64,000 nt of DNA, taken from NCBI GenBank assembly GCA_017509065.1, contig JAFWQM010000145.1, forward strand, positions 27,364 to 91,363, written 5' to 3'. This document shows positions 1 through 9,226 of this stretch, piece by piece (position 1 is the first letter of the stretch; the number at the start of each line of letters is the position of its first letter). A program made the translations under genes and the position numbers. This DNA is from Clostridia bacterium (GTDB lineage: Bacteria > Bacillota_A > Clostridia > Christensenellales > Aristaeellaceae). Below the pieces are notes generated by a model, which ran no database searches, was not told where the DNA came from, and saw only the letters and a program-made list of their open reading frames with translations.

Positions 1-84
1 GAGACGACCAAGCACCATGCCGTCCGCATCAACGACATACCACTTGCGCTCTACGTTCTGCGCATTTGCCATAAAGGTGTTCAA
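1..84 (-). CDS. rplM: 50S ribosomal protein L13, N-terminal fragment (runs off the window)
   Basis: The 28 visible codons read (M)[19 protein letters not shown]..., the typical N-terminus of ribosomal protein L13, a large-subunit protein that binds 23S rRNA. The reading frame is open to the window edge, so only the 5' end is present. The start chosen is a TTG at 84-82, because AAGGAGG lies 8 nt upstream of it; an internal ATG four codons later has no such site. The gene has its own consensus promoter at 200-228. rpsI usually follows rplM and would lie outside the window. Identification is by family knowledge of the conserved ERKWYV-D motif. Confidence 0.9.
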   Translation of the reverse strand, partial: MNTFMANAQNVERKWYVVDADGMVLGRL

Positions 85-100
85 GTGAATTTCCTCCTTG

Positions 101-194
101 AAATCAGGTCAGCTTCGTGTTGCCTTCCCGTGATGGTCGCACGTTCCGGCGATTGTACAATAGCACCCGGGGCTAGCGGAGTCTATTGATGCAT
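101..194 (-). promoter_or_regulatory. 5' leader of rplM, possible L13 autoregulatory leader
   Basis: About 110 nt separate the predicted transcription start (near 193) from the rplM start. The leader contains a potential hairpin closed by AATAG (187-183 on the minus strand) and CTATT (163-159). Firmicutes rplM genes often have a structured L13 leader bound by the protein. I cannot match the consensus by eye, so this is a suggestion only. Confidence 0.25.
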
Positions 195-199
195 CGGAT

Positions 200-228
200 A
201 GTATACGAAATCTTTCACAATTTGTCAA
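200..228 (-). promoter_or_regulatory. Sigma-A promoter of rplM
   Basis: On the minus strand TTGACA (228-223) and TATACT (205-200) are separated by exactly 17 nt. It points into the rplM leader. This is near-perfect consensus. Confidence 0.85.
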
Positions 229-239
229 GAATTTTTCAA

Positions 240-450
240 TATTTTCTTTCGGGCAAATTCCGCCCGCCGCGGCGGTTACTGCCCGGGAACAGCATCCTTA
301 ACAGGCGCTCACGGGGATGATGGGCTGGCTGCATTCCGGCAAATTGAAAAAAACCAAACCAATAAAGCTACCTTCCCGGATCATGAATAAAAATCAGAAA
401 GGTGTACCTTATTGAATGATAATTTTTCTTTATGAAAACCTATGTGAATG
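240..450. other. Intergenic stretch without recognisable gene
   Basis: This lies between the divergent rplM and BspA-like promoters. It holds a GC-rich patch near 255-345 and then AT-rich sequence. I see no open frame with a ribosome-binding site, no clear terminator and no riboswitch-like fold. Confidence 0.5.
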
Positions 451-451
451 G

Positions 452-480
452 TTGACGTGAGTACCATTTTCTGCTAATAT
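452..480 (+). promoter_or_regulatory. Sigma-A promoter of the BspA-like gene
   Basis: TTGACG (452-457) and TAATAT (475-480) are separated by 17 nt, about 80 nt upstream of the ATG at 559. Confidence 0.7.
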
Positions 481-558
481 GATATTTGTAAAAATAGGAT
501 AAGAAAATTCAAAAAATATACATCATTTGAAACAACATTCTTTAGGAGGGGGACATTC

Positions 559-3438
559 ATGAAAAAGAGATTCCTGATTCTGGCGCTTCTGGTTCTCATC
601 GCCTTAGCGCTGCCGCTGCTGGCCAACGCGGATACCAGCGGCACCTGCGGCGAAAACCTGTCTTGGACACTGACGAACAGCGGTGTTCTGACCATTTCAG
701 GGACAGGGGACATTACGGAGTGTGCTTTTTATAATAACAGCGACGTGAAAACCGTGAAGATTCAGAACGGCGTCAACGGCATAGGCAATTATGCTTTCTA
801 TGATTGCAGCAACCTGACAAGCGTGACGATTCCCAACAGCGTCACGAACATTGGCATGTATGCTTTCTGGGGCTGCAGCAGTCTGACGAGCGTGACGATT
901 CCCGGCAATGTCGTCAGCATTGGTCAAAGTGCTTTCGGGAAATGCAGCAGTCTGACGAGTGTGACGATCCCAAACAGCATTACGAGTATTGTGCATGGCA
1001 CTTTCTGGGGCTGCAGCAGCCTGACGGGCGTGACGATTCCGAACAGCGTTACGAGTATTGGCGAAGTTGCTTTTGAGGGCTGCAGCAGTCTGACGAGCGT
1101 GACGATCCCGAACAGCGTCACCAGCATTGGCGCTTATGCTTTCCGTGGCTGTACCAGCCTGACGAGCGTGACGATCCCCAACAGCGTCACCGAAATTGGC
1201 TATCGTGCTTTCTATGGCTGCAGCAGCCTGACGGATGTATATTACACTGGAACAGAAGCGCAATGGAATACCATCACCATCGGCTCAGATAATAACTGCT
1301 TGACCGACGCGACCATTCATTTCAATTATGGGGCTGGCCCTACCATCATCGCCAGCGGCACCTGGGGCAACCTGACCTGGACACTGGATAATAATGGGCT
1401 GTTGATCATCTCCGGCACAGGAGCAATGAAAGATCTTTATGAAAGCGTAAAAGCTCCGTGGGGAGTGTATGTCATCAATCAGGTCGAGATTCAGCAAGGC
1501 GTGACTAGCATTGGCAATTATGCTTTCTTTGAATATAGCAGTTTGACGAGTGTGACGATCCCGAACAGCGTCACCAGCATTGGCGAAGGTGCTTTCGCGT
1601 TCTGCAAGATGCTGAAAAAAATCGATTTGGCATCCGGCAACAACAGCTTTTGTTCCGTCAATGGCGTTATAATGAATAAAGCAAAAACAAAAATTATTAC
1701 GTGCCCTGCCGGAAAGACGGGTACCTATGTTATCCCGTCCAGTGTCAGCATCATTGGTGTTTATGCTTTCGCTGGTTGCAGCAGCCTGACGAGCGTGACG
1801 ATCCCGAACAGCGTCACCAGCATTGACGCTTATGCTTTCCGTGGCTGTACCAGCCTGACGAGCATGACGATTCCAAACAGCGTCACCAGTATTGGGTATT
1901 TAGCTTTCTCTGACTGCAGCAGCTTGACGAGTGTGACAATCCCGAACAGCGTCACCAGCATTGATAAAGGGGCTTTCATTTGTTGCAGCAGTGATTTGAC
2001 CATTTCTTGTTACTCCGGTTCGACAGCTTACGATTATGCTATAGCTAATAATATCAAAGTATTATTATTAGATACCAAACCTGTCATCACCACTCAGCCC
2101 ACTAACAAGACGGTAAACGAAGGCGCGAAAGCAACGTTCAAAGTGGTCGCCACCGACGCGACAGGCTATCAATGGTATTACCGGAAACCTGATAACTCAA
2201 CATGGTACGCGGTGAGCAACGGCGGTACTTCGGCCACCTATACCCTTACGACAGCGGCGCGGCACAACGGCTACAAATATCGCGTCAAAGTATCCAACAG
2301 CGCAGGATATGTTTACTCGAACATTGTCACCCTGACGGTAAATCTCAAACCCGTCATCACCACGCAGCCGAGTAACAAGAAGGTGAACGAAGGGGCAAAG
2401 GCGACGTTCAAGGTCGTTGCTACCGGCGCGACCGGGTATCAGTGGCATTACCAGAAACCGAACGACGCCACATGGTACGCGGTGAGCAGTAACGGTACCA
2501 GCGCCACATATTCATTGACGACAGCGGCGCGGCATAACGGCTATAAGTATAAGGTTAAGGTGTCCAACAACGCGGGGTATGTATACTCGAACATCGTAAC
2601 TCTGACGGTAAATCTCAAGCCCGTCATCACAACCCAGCCCAGCAATCAAAAAGTAAACGAAGGGGCAAAGGCGACCTTCAAAGTGGTCGCTACGGGTGCG
2701 ACCGGGTATCAGTGGCATTACCTGAAACCAAAAGACTCTACCTGGTACGCGGTGAGCAATAACGGCACATCGGCGTCTTACATCTTGACGACATCAGCGC
2801 GGCACAACGGCTATAAGTATAAGGTCAAGGTATCCAACAGCGTGGGATATGTTTGGTCGAACGTGGTCACGCTGACGGTGACAACCGCCGCGAAGCCCAC
2901 CATCACCACGCAGCCCGCGAATCAGACGGTGAACGAGGGAGCGAAAGCGACATTCAAGGTGGTCGCCACCAATGCCGACAGTTATCAGTGGCATTACCAG
3001 AAGCCGAACGATTCCACCTGGACCGCAGTAAGCAATAACGGCACGTCAGCGACTTATACCCTGACAACAGCAGCGCGGCACAACGGTTATAAGTATAAGG
3101 TCAAGGTGTCCAACAGTGCAGGATACGTCTGGTCGAACACCGTCACGCTGACTGTAAAATCTGGTTCCAAGCCTGTCATCACAGGCCAGCCGTCAAACGT
3201 CTTTGTTGTAGCTGGTATGACAGCCACCTTCAAAGTAACCGCTACCGGCGCGATGAGCTATCAGTGGTACTATCAGAAGCCGGGCGAAACCACCTGGAAC
3301 GCGGTGACTAATAACGGCGCGTCGGCTACCTACACATTTACTGCCGCCGTTCGCTACAATGGATACAAATACAAGTGCTTGGTGACGAACGCCGTCGGAA
3401 GCGTAGAATCTAATGTCGTTACACTGACCGTTAAATAA
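559..3438 (+). CDS. Secreted BspA-like leucine-rich-repeat protein with five Ig-like repeats
   Basis: This 959-residue protein starts with a clear signal peptide (MKKRFLILALLVLIALALP, cleavage near ANA-D at about residue 25). A short cap (GENLSWTLTNSGVLTISGTG) precedes a first block of about seven 23-residue TpLRR/LRR_5 repeats of the type LTSVTIPNSVTSIG..AF.GCSS. A second cap (NLTWTLDNNGLLIISGTG) and a second LRR block follow. From about residue 505 come five Ig-like repeats of about 90 residues, each beginning KPVITTQP. No LPxTG motif, surface-layer domain or C-terminal membrane anchor is visible, so the protein may be released or held by an unseen partner. The start has AGGAGGGGG just upstream. 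The family is linked to adhesion and substrate or host binding; the ligand here is unknown. Confidence 0.9.
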   Translation: MKKRFLILALLVLIALALPLLANADTSGTCGENLSWTLTNSGVLTISGTGDITECAFYNNSDVKTVKIQNGVNGIGNYAFYDCSNLTSVTIPNSVTNIGMYAFWGCSSLTSVTIPGNVVSIGQSAFGKCSSLTSVTIPNSITSIVHGTFWGCSSLTGVTIPNSVTSIGEVAFEGCSSLTSVTIPNSVTSIGAYAFRGCTSLTSVTIPNSVTEIGYRAFYGCSSLTDVYYTGTEAQWNTITIGSDNNCLTDATIHFNYGAGPTIIASGTWGNLTWTLDNNGLLIISGTGAMKDLYESVKAPWGVYVINQVEIQQGVTSIGNYAFFEYSSLTSVTIPNSVTSIGEGAFAFCKMLKKIDLASGNNSFCSVNGVIMNKAKTKIITCPAGKTGTYVIPSSVSIIGVYAFAGCSSLTSVTIPNSVTSIDAYAFRGCTSLTSMTIPNSVTSIGYLAFSDCSSLTSVTIPNSVTSIDKGAFICCSSDLTISCYSGSTAYDYAIANNIKVLLLDTKPVITTQPTNKTVNEGAKATFKVVATDATGYQWYYRKPDNSTWYAVSNGGTSATYTLTTAARHNGYKYRVKVSNSAGYVYSNIVTLTVNLKPVITTQPSNKKVNEGAKATFKVVATGATGYQWHYQKPNDATWYAVSSNGTSATYSLTTAARHNGYKYKVKVSNNAGYVYSNIVTLTVNLKPVITTQPSNQKVNEGAKATFKVVATGATGYQWHYLKPKDSTWYAVSNNGTSASYILTTSARHNGYKYKVKVSNSVGYVWSNVVTLTVTTAAKPTITTQPANQTVNEGAKATFKVVATNADSYQWHYQKPNDSTWTAVSNNGTSATYTLTTAARHNGYKYKVKVSNSAGYVWSNTVTLTVKSGSKPVITGQPSNVFVVAGMTATFKVTATGAMSYQWYYQKPGETTWNAVTNNGASATYTFTAAVRYNGYKYKCLVTNAVGSVESNVVTLTVK

Positions 3439-3456
3439 AAAAAATAAGCTATACAG

Positions 3457-3490
3457 CAAAGCGCTGTCCCATCGCCGGGGCAGCGCTTTG
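3457..3490. terminator. Strong hairpin between convergent genes
   Basis: A 14-bp stem (CAAAGCGCTG plus TCCC pairing with GGGG plus CAGCGCTTTG) encloses a 6-nt loop. It lies between the ends of the BspA-like and SNF2 genes. T-rich sequence follows some nt away on both strands, so it probably ends transcription from both sides. Confidence 0.75.
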
Positions 3491-3501
3491 TTCATAAGTT
3501 T

Positions 3502-6500
3502 TTACTTTTCATCAAACAGCGACAGGATGTCCTTCTCGGTCAGCTTTGTGGGCATCTCCTCACCCGGCGTGATGAGCTTGTCGAAAAGGCGGCGCTTGCG
3601 GTCGCTCATTTTGAGCACCTGTTCCTCGATGGAGTGATGCACCACCAGGCGCAGCACTTCTACCTTCTTCGTCTGCCCGATTCGGTGCGCGCGGCCGGTG
3701 GCCTGTTCCTCCGTGGTGGGGTTCCACCATGGATCGTAGTGGATCACCAGGTCCGCGCCGGTCAGGTTCAGACCGGTGCCGCCCGCTTTGAGCGATACCA
3801 GGAACACGTTTGTCTCACCGCCGTTAAAGCGCTCGGTCAACTCCAGGCGCATGGCGGGCGGCGTGTCGCCGTCAAGGTACAGACAGGGAATGCCCTCCTG
3901 GTTCAGGCGCTTTTCGATGATGCGCAGCATGGACGTGAATTGGGAGAAAATCAGCGCGCGCCGTCCCGCGGCAAGGGAACCGGGCAGCACGTCCATCAGC
4001 AGCTCCAGCTTGCCGCTCATGCCGTCGTAATCCGGTAGGCACAGCACGGGATGGCAGCAGATTTGCCTAAGCTCCGTGATGGCGGACAGCACCTCCGCGC
4101 GGCCGCGGCCCAGGCCTCTGTCCTGCAGAATTCGGTTCACACGCTCACGCTTTTGAAGCAGCGCCGCATCGTATACTCTGCGCTGCTCGGGCGGCAGCTC
4201 GGCCATCAGCACGCTTTCCAGCTTTTCCGGCAGTTCGCCCAGCACGTCGGCTTTTACGCGGCGCATCAGGAACGGGCGGATGCGCCGGCGCAGGTCGTCG
4301 GCATTTTGCCCCTCGCCCCAGCGGCGCAGGAAATCGGTGTAGCGCGGCAGGTAGCCGGGCAGCACGAAATCGAACAGGCTCCACAGCTCGCCCGCATGGT
4401 TTTCCATGGGCGTGCCTGTCAGCGCGATGCGGGTTTCGGCGGTCAGTAGCTTCACCGCGTGCGCGCCGACGCTCTGCGCGTTCTTGATCTGCTGGGCTTC
4501 GTCCAGGATGGCGAAGCGGAAGGAAATGTCCTTCATGAGCAGGATGTCCCGCCGGATGAGGGGATAGCTCGTGACGATCAGGTCGGGCGCTTCTCCGCTC
4601 CGCAGCGTTTCAATCTGCTCCGCCCGGGTGGCCTGGCCGCCGCTGAGCAGCATCACAGAAAGCTCAGGGGTGAACCGCGCGCATTCGCTGAGCCAATTGT
4701 AGGTCAGGGAGGTTGGCGCGACGATCAGGGAAGGTTTGCGGTCGGGGCTGTTCTGCTTAACCGACAGCAGCGCGGACAGCATCTGCACCGTTTTGCCAAG
4801 GCCCATGTCGTCCGCCAGGATGCCGCCCATACCCAGCGCGTGGAGCGACAGCAGCCAGGCAAAGCCGCGCTCCTGGTAGGGCCTGAGACAGCTGATCGGC
4901 GGAGGAGGCGGCGTAAAGGACAGCGACGCGGCCTGCTCTGCCTGAGCGTCCAATTGAACATCCAGTCCGTTTTCCCTGATCAGCGCAGCCAGGTATGCCG
5001 CCCAGTACGCGCCGAGATCCTGTCTGCCGGAGACGTCCACGGTTTCCATCATGGCTTCCGCCAGCGGCTGCCATTCGGCGGAATCGGAAAGGTCAAGATA
5101 ATCCCCGGACTTGAAGCGGAAATAACGCCGCCGCTTCCGCAGCGCTTCCAGCAGGGGATACAGCTCTTCGACGGGCGTGTCGCCGTCGAGCATTTCCAGC
5201 TGCAGTTGTCCGCCGCGCAGGCGGAGCGCTCCCCGGAACAGCGGCTTTTTGGGCGTCATGCGTTTGAAATCATTGCTGAAAAACACCTCGGCGCACTGCG
5301 TCAGGCGGTTTGCGCCTTCGGTGACAAAATCGTAAATCTTTTCGTTTCCGCTCAGGTAAACGTGTTTTTTGTATATGTGGAACCCGTCCCGCGCCAGTTC
5401 GTCCAGCACGGAGCGCTCCGCGGCGGCGTCGCGCAGCAGCAGCGCGTCGACGGGCGCGCTCGCGGGATCAAAGGGATCAAGCTCCACCTGGCCGTAGGAA
5501 AAGGAAACCTTCGCCGTCACGTCGCCGTCTTCCTTGTCCAGATACACCCGCGCTTTCAGCGGTATGCGCAGGAAATGGCTTTCCAGCGCCGGATCGATGG
5601 TCACGGACGCTTCGCGCAGCAGGAAGGGCAGCAATTCGCTCATCACGCGCTGGGTGTCCTGCGCGGCAAAGCTTACGGTGGTCTCCCGGCCGGAGGCAAA
5701 CCGATGCACCGCGGAAACGAGTTCCTGTTCCTCCTGGGGCAGCTGCAGGCATTCCCCGTCCGCTAAAATGAAGCGGTAGTCCTTTGTCAGCGGGATGAGC
5801 GTTTCGGGCAGCTCCGCCGTCATGCTCAGCTTCTGCGGCGTGCCGGACAAAAGGAAGTTCAGCGGCAGCGGACGGTTCCTGATCCCCTGCACCTGATACT
5901 GTATGCCCTTCACATGCAGCGTGAAGGGAAGGCTGCCCAGCGCTTCCAGCACGCGCACCGCGGCGCGCGGCGGAAGCAGCAGCATTCGCGCGTCCATGCC
6001 GGTCATCACCCGGCTGCTCCCAAATTCACAGCACTCCGCCAGAATATCCAGCAGCGCGTTTTCCTTTTCGCTGAACCGCATCCACTGCGGATTGTATACA
6101 AAGCCCTTGCCGAAGGGAAGCGCTTCGCCAGTCTCCCGGCATTCCAGAAAACGGGGAATGTGGCGGACGACGTACAGCCTGTCTTCGCCGATTTTCAGGC
6201 CGATGCGGATTCCTTCGCGGGTCAGAAACAAAGCGGGGGACAGGCGGATTCCGTCGGTTTCCGGCAGCATTCCGGCCACCGCCTGAAAGAGTGCGGGGGC
6301 GGCAAGCTGCGCCCGGTGCTTTTCCATGTCCTGGATCACGCCGCTTTCCAGCGCCGTCAGCGCGGCGGCTACGCTATGGGCACAGGGATAGCAGTCGCAA
6401 TCGCAGCGGATCTGGCCCGCTGAAACGACCACAATATGGCGCTCGTCACCCGACACGATATAGTAAGCTTCATCCCTCTGCTCATCCCGGACGCGCCTGG

Positions 6501-6591
6501 CTTCCCGCACCAGCGCACGATGGAAAATGGCGCTGCCCCGGGCAAAGATTTCTTCCCCGGCCTGTTCCCGCAGCATCTCTTCCGTCAACAT
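3502..6591 (-). CDS. SWIM zinc-finger SNF2-family DEAD/DEAH-like helicase
   Basis: A 1029-residue ATPase of the bacterial Snf2/RapA type. Near the N-terminus is a SWIM zinc finger (CDCDCYPCAH, residues 63-72). The middle part, about residues 100-550, resembles the bacterial SNF2-associated region. The helicase core begins near residue 570 with the Walker A motif ADDMGLGKT, then Walker B LDEAQQIKN, SAT-like LTGTPMEN, and the C-terminal lobe ending in TGRAHRIGQ. Such proteins translocate on double-stranded DNA; their cellular role is poorly known. The start is the ATG at 6591, since GGAGG lies 7 nt upstream; an upstream in-frame GTG at 6618 has no matching site. It is a single gene, convergent with the BspA-like gene. 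Confidence 0.9.
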   Translation of the reverse strand: MLTEEMLREQAGEEIFARGSAIFHRALVREARRVRDEQRDEAYYIVSGDERHIVVVSAGQIRCDCDCYPCAHSVAAALTALESGVIQDMEKHRAQLAAPALFQAVAGMLPETDGIRLSPALFLTREGIRIGLKIGEDRLYVVRHIPRFLECRETGEALPFGKGFVYNPQWMRFSEKENALLDILAECCEFGSSRVMTGMDARMLLLPPRAAVRVLEALGSLPFTLHVKGIQYQVQGIRNRPLPLNFLLSGTPQKLSMTAELPETLIPLTKDYRFILADGECLQLPQEEQELVSAVHRFASGRETTVSFAAQDTQRVMSELLPFLLREASVTIDPALESHFLRIPLKARVYLDKEDGDVTAKVSFSYGQVELDPFDPASAPVDALLLRDAAAERSVLDELARDGFHIYKKHVYLSGNEKIYDFVTEGANRLTQCAEVFFSNDFKRMTPKKPLFRGALRLRGGQLQLEMLDGDTPVEELYPLLEALRKRRRYFRFKSGDYLDLSDSAEWQPLAEAMMETVDVSGRQDLGAYWAAYLAALIRENGLDVQLDAQAEQAASLSFTPPPPPISCLRPYQERGFAWLLSLHALGMGGILADDMGLGKTVQMLSALLSVKQNSPDRKPSLIVAPTSLTYNWLSECARFTPELSVMLLSGGQATRAEQIETLRSGEAPDLIVTSYPLIRRDILLMKDISFRFAILDEAQQIKNAQSVGAHAVKLLTAETRIALTGTPMENHAGELWSLFDFVLPGYLPRYTDFLRRWGEGQNADDLRRRIRPFLMRRVKADVLGELPEKLESVLMAELPPEQRRVYDAALLQKRERVNRILQDRGLGRGRAEVLSAITELRQICCHPVLCLPDYDGMSGKLELLMDVLPGSLAAGRRALIFSQFTSMLRIIEKRLNQEGIPCLYLDGDTPPAMRLELTERFNGGETNVFLVSLKAGGTGLNLTGADLVIHYDPWWNPTTEEQATGRAHRIGQTKKVEVLRLVVHHSIEEQVLKMSDRKRRLFDKLITPGEEMPTKLTEKDILSLFDEK

Positions 6592-6731
6592 GAAGCAGCC
6601 TCCAAAAAGAAAATGCACATCCTTCTATAATACGACGCGCGTTTCTTTTTCCCTGCCGGAAAGAAAAATGAAAATTCACGAAAGACGTAATACTGGAAGT
6701 CGAAGCGCTGTGCGTTTTCGACAATCCGTAT

Positions 6732-6760
6732 TTGACGGACGGGAGAATTCATTGTATAAT
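6732..6760 (+). promoter_or_regulatory. Sigma-A promoter of the propeller-hemW operon
   Basis: TTGACG (6732-6737) and a perfect TATAAT (6755-6760) are separated by 17 nt. They lie about 85 nt upstream of the ATG at 6845. Confidence 0.8.
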
Positions 6761-6844
6761 AATCACGGTTCCGTTGTATTTCCTTAACATATCGGAAATC
6801 ATCCAACGTATTTTCCAGGAAGGTTCTCGGAGGCGGCGACATAC

Positions 6845-7957
6845 ATGCAGTTTTCCCAAAATATGGATCATAAAAAACAGATTATTTTCTTATCAGCCCT
6901 GCTGGTGCTGGTTATTTTGATCGGGCTTGCCGTTGCCGGCGTATTCGGGGGCAGCAACAAAAGCGTTACGGCAGTCAGGCTGCGGTGCACATCTACGCAG
7001 GACGTGACGCCCTTTGGCAACGATATCCTGTATTACGACGGCATGACGCTGTACTGCCTGCAGTCCAACGGCTATGAAAGATGGAGCTATGCCGTGGGAG
7101 AAAACGCTTCTTTTACCTGCAGCGATACCGTCGTGGCCATATGGATGGGTTCCCAGCTTCATATTGTGGATAAGAACGGCAAGACCACCTACAACGAAAG
7201 CCTGTCAAACGCCATCCAGTTTGCCCGCGTTGGCAGCAAATACGTGGCAGTTGTGATGGGCAGCGACACCAGCCCGACGCTGGTGGTCAAGGACATGCAG
7301 GGCACCACGATGGACCAGGAAAGCAACGCGTACCAGGACAGCATTATTCTGGACGCGGGTTTTTTCAGCGACGGCGATTTTCTCTGGACGACATCCCTTG
7401 ACGCGTTTGGCGGCGTGCCGGACACCCTGCTGAATACTTACCGCGTGAACGCGACGGCCTCCGGCGGCATCTCGCTGGGGGAAAACCTTGTGTACGCCGT
7501 GGTTTACGCGGGCACCGAACTGAACGTGATCAGCACCCGCCAGCTGCGGAAATACGATTACCGCGGCACGCAGGATACAACGGGCACCATGCTGGTGTAC
7601 GGCTGGCAGCTGGAGGACGCCGCGCCCAGCGGCTCCGAAGCCATGCTGCTGTTCAAGCCCGCGAAAAGCAGCGATTACCTGGCGAGCATCAGCCAGCTTC
7701 GCCTGATTTGGGGAAAGACCGACCGCCGCTATTCCCTGCCCAGCGCCTGCGTTGGGGCGGCGCTGTACAACAAGCGCATCTATGCCTTCGCGGAGGATAT
7801 GATTTACCGCGCCGACTTGGGCAGCAAGAGGTTTACGCCCATCAGTATTTCCCATCTGCTCGGAGGCCAGGCGGTGACGGGCTGTCTGGGCATCCTGAAA
7901 AACGGCGTGGCGCTTATCGCGTGCACGAACGAGGTCTACGCCGTGACGCTGCTATGA
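6845..7957 (+). CDS. Membrane-anchored DUF5711-like beta-propeller protein
   Basis: A 370-residue protein with one N-terminal membrane segment (about residues 13-33: IIFLSALLVLVILIGLAVAG). About 330 extracytoplasmic residues follow with recurring short strands (LYYDGMTLYCLQSNGYERWSY, VVAIWMGSQLHIVDKNG), the pattern of WD40/PQQ-like propellers. It resembles the DUF5711 proteins of clostridia, whose function is unknown. GGAGG lies 11 nt before the ATG; a second ATG at 6863 is possible. Its stop overlaps the hemW start (ATGA), so the two are translationally coupled. Assignment to the family is from memory of the pattern, not a search. Confidence 0.65.
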   Translation: MQFSQNMDHKKQIIFLSALLVLVILIGLAVAGVFGGSNKSVTAVRLRCTSTQDVTPFGNDILYYDGMTLYCLQSNGYERWSYAVGENASFTCSDTVVAIWMGSQLHIVDKNGKTTYNESLSNAIQFARVGSKYVAVVMGSDTSPTLVVKDMQGTTMDQESNAYQDSIILDAGFFSDGDFLWTTSLDAFGGVPDTLLNTYRVNATASGGISLGENLVYAVVYAGTELNVISTRQLRKYDYRGTQDTTGTMLVYGWQLEDAAPSGSEAMLLFKPAKSSDYLASISQLRLIWGKTDRRYSLPSACVGAALYNKRIYAFAEDMIYRADLGSKRFTPISISHLLGGQAVTGCLGILKNGVALIACTNEVYAVTLL

Positions 7958-9066
7958 AAAAAGAAATCGGCCTGTACGCGCATATTCCCTTTTGTGCGCG
8001 GAAATGCGCTTATTGCGATTTTGCGTCCTTCGCGGGCAGGGAGCAAGACGAAAGCGCTTACGTGGACGCGATGCTCCGCGAAGCGGAGAAGCGGAGCCGC
8101 GTTGACGCGAGGGTTGTGACCTTCTATATCGGCGGAGGGACGCCGTCGCTGCTCCCGCCCGCGCTGATGGACAGGTTGCTAAAGGGAATCAAAAGCTGCT
8201 TTGACTTTCTGCCCGACGCGGAATGTTCCTGCGAGTGCAACCCCGGCACGGTGACGGAAGCTTTTCTCGATACGCTGAGGGAAAACGGAATCAACCGTTT
8301 ATCCTTCGGCGCGCAGGCTGCGCAGCCCCGGCTGCTTTCGCCGCTGGGGCGCATCCATACATGGGACCAGGTGCAGGAAAGCGTGAAAATGGCGCGGGAT
8401 GCGGGCTTTGATAATATCAATCTTGACCTGATGCTGGGTCTTCCGACGCAAACGATTTATGATGTGCAGGAAACGCTTTCCGAAGCGCTTTCGCTGTCTC
8501 CGACGCACCTTTCCTGCTATGGGCTGATCGTGGAGGAAGGCACGAAAATGCAGCGCATGGTAGAGTGTGGGGATTGGACGCTGCCCGACGAGGACCTGGA
8601 GCGCGAGATGTACGAGCTATGCCGGGAAACGCTGTCGAGGCACGGCTTTTCACAGTATGAGATAAGCAATTTTGCTCGGCCCGGTTATGCGTGCCGCCAC
8701 AATATGGATTGCTGGAAACGGAAGGAATATGTCGGCATCGGCAGCGCCGCCTGCGGCTTTCTGGAGAATGTCCGCTACCGGAATCCGCCCGATCTGGACG
8801 ACTATCTGGCCGGGAAACCAGCAGAGGAAACCGTGATTTCAAGCGAGGAGGCGCGCTTTGAAAGCGTCATGCTCGGCTTGCGAATGACGGAGGGGGTTTC
8901 CGACGAGGCGTTTACACGCATGCACAGCGTTTCGATCAGGGAAGCCTTTGGATCGAAATTAGAAAAGCCGCTTCGCCAGGGCCTGATTATTTGGCAGGAC
9001 GGTTTTTTGCGCCTGACCAGAAAGGGCATGGATGTTCAGAACAGCGTGCTGGTGGAACTGTTGTGA
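7954..9066 (+). CDS. hemW: HemW-type radical SAM protein (coproporphyrinogen oxidase-like)
   Basis: A 370-residue radical-SAM protein. The 4Fe-4S/SAM motif FCARKCAYC is close to the N-terminus (IPFCARKCAYCDFASF), followed by the SAM-binding GGGTPS at about residue 55 and the HemW-like SFGAQ and DLMLGLPTQT segments. HemW proteins are heme chaperones rather than true HemN oxidases; the extra cysteine of HemN is absent, as expected. The frame is open far upstream, but the true start is the ATG at 7954 that overlaps the previous stop, because it gives the family N-terminus (MKKEIGLYAHIPFC). A terminator follows at 9084. Confidence 0.9.
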   Translation: MKKEIGLYAHIPFCARKCAYCDFASFAGREQDESAYVDAMLREAEKRSRVDARVVTFYIGGGTPSLLPPALMDRLLKGIKSCFDFLPDAECSCECNPGTVTEAFLDTLRENGINRLSFGAQAAQPRLLSPLGRIHTWDQVQESVKMARDAGFDNINLDLMLGLPTQTIYDVQETLSEALSLSPTHLSCYGLIVEEGTKMQRMVECGDWTLPDEDLEREMYELCRETLSRHGFSQYEISNFARPGYACRHNMDCWKRKEYVGIGSAACGFLENVRYRNPPDLDDYLAGKPAEETVISSEEARFESVMLGLRMTEGVSDEAFTRMHSVSIREAFGSKLEKPLRQGLIIWQDGFLRLTRKGMDVQNSVLVELL

Positions 9067-9083
9067 CAAAAGAAAATTGCTGC

Positions 9084-9127
9084 CAGGGATCAGGAATCCG
9101 GATGAGATTTTCTGATCCCTGTTTCTT
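9084..9127 (+). terminator. Rho-independent terminator after hemW
   Basis: A 10-bp perfect stem CAGGGATCAG/CTGATCCCTG, extendable by three pairs including one wobble, is followed by TTTCTTT. It separates hemW from the his promoter. Confidence 0.8.
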
Positions 9128-9160
9128 TACAAAAAAGTTTTACTATGCTATCACTTTAGC

Positions 9161-9189
9161 TTGACAGCGTGATAAAGCAGTGATATACT
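9161..9189 (+). promoter_or_regulatory. Sigma-A promoter of the histidine operon
   Basis: TTGACA (9161-9166) and TATACT (9184-9189) are separated by 17 nt. Only about 30 nt lie between the expected start site and hisZ, so there is no room for a T-box or attenuator leader. Confidence 0.85.
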
Positions 9190-9226
9190 ATACTTCGTAA
9201 AACCGATGATCACTGAGGAGGAACCT

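Noticed and set aside
697..1263. Repetitive frames on the other strand and in other frames of the LRR gene
   Set aside because: They mirror the 69-nt LRR repeat and have no independent start or similarity.
4459..5766. A 435-codon plus-strand frame opposite the SNF2 gene
   Set aside because: Antisense to helicase motifs, no start signal, no recognisable protein.
7708..7953. N-terminal extension of hemW into the upstream gene
   Set aside because: It overlaps a coding frame, and the family N-terminus begins exactly at the ATGA overlap at 7954.
9190..9226. T-box or attenuator in the his leader
   Set aside because: Only about 30 nt lie between the consensus promoter and hisZ, too short for either.
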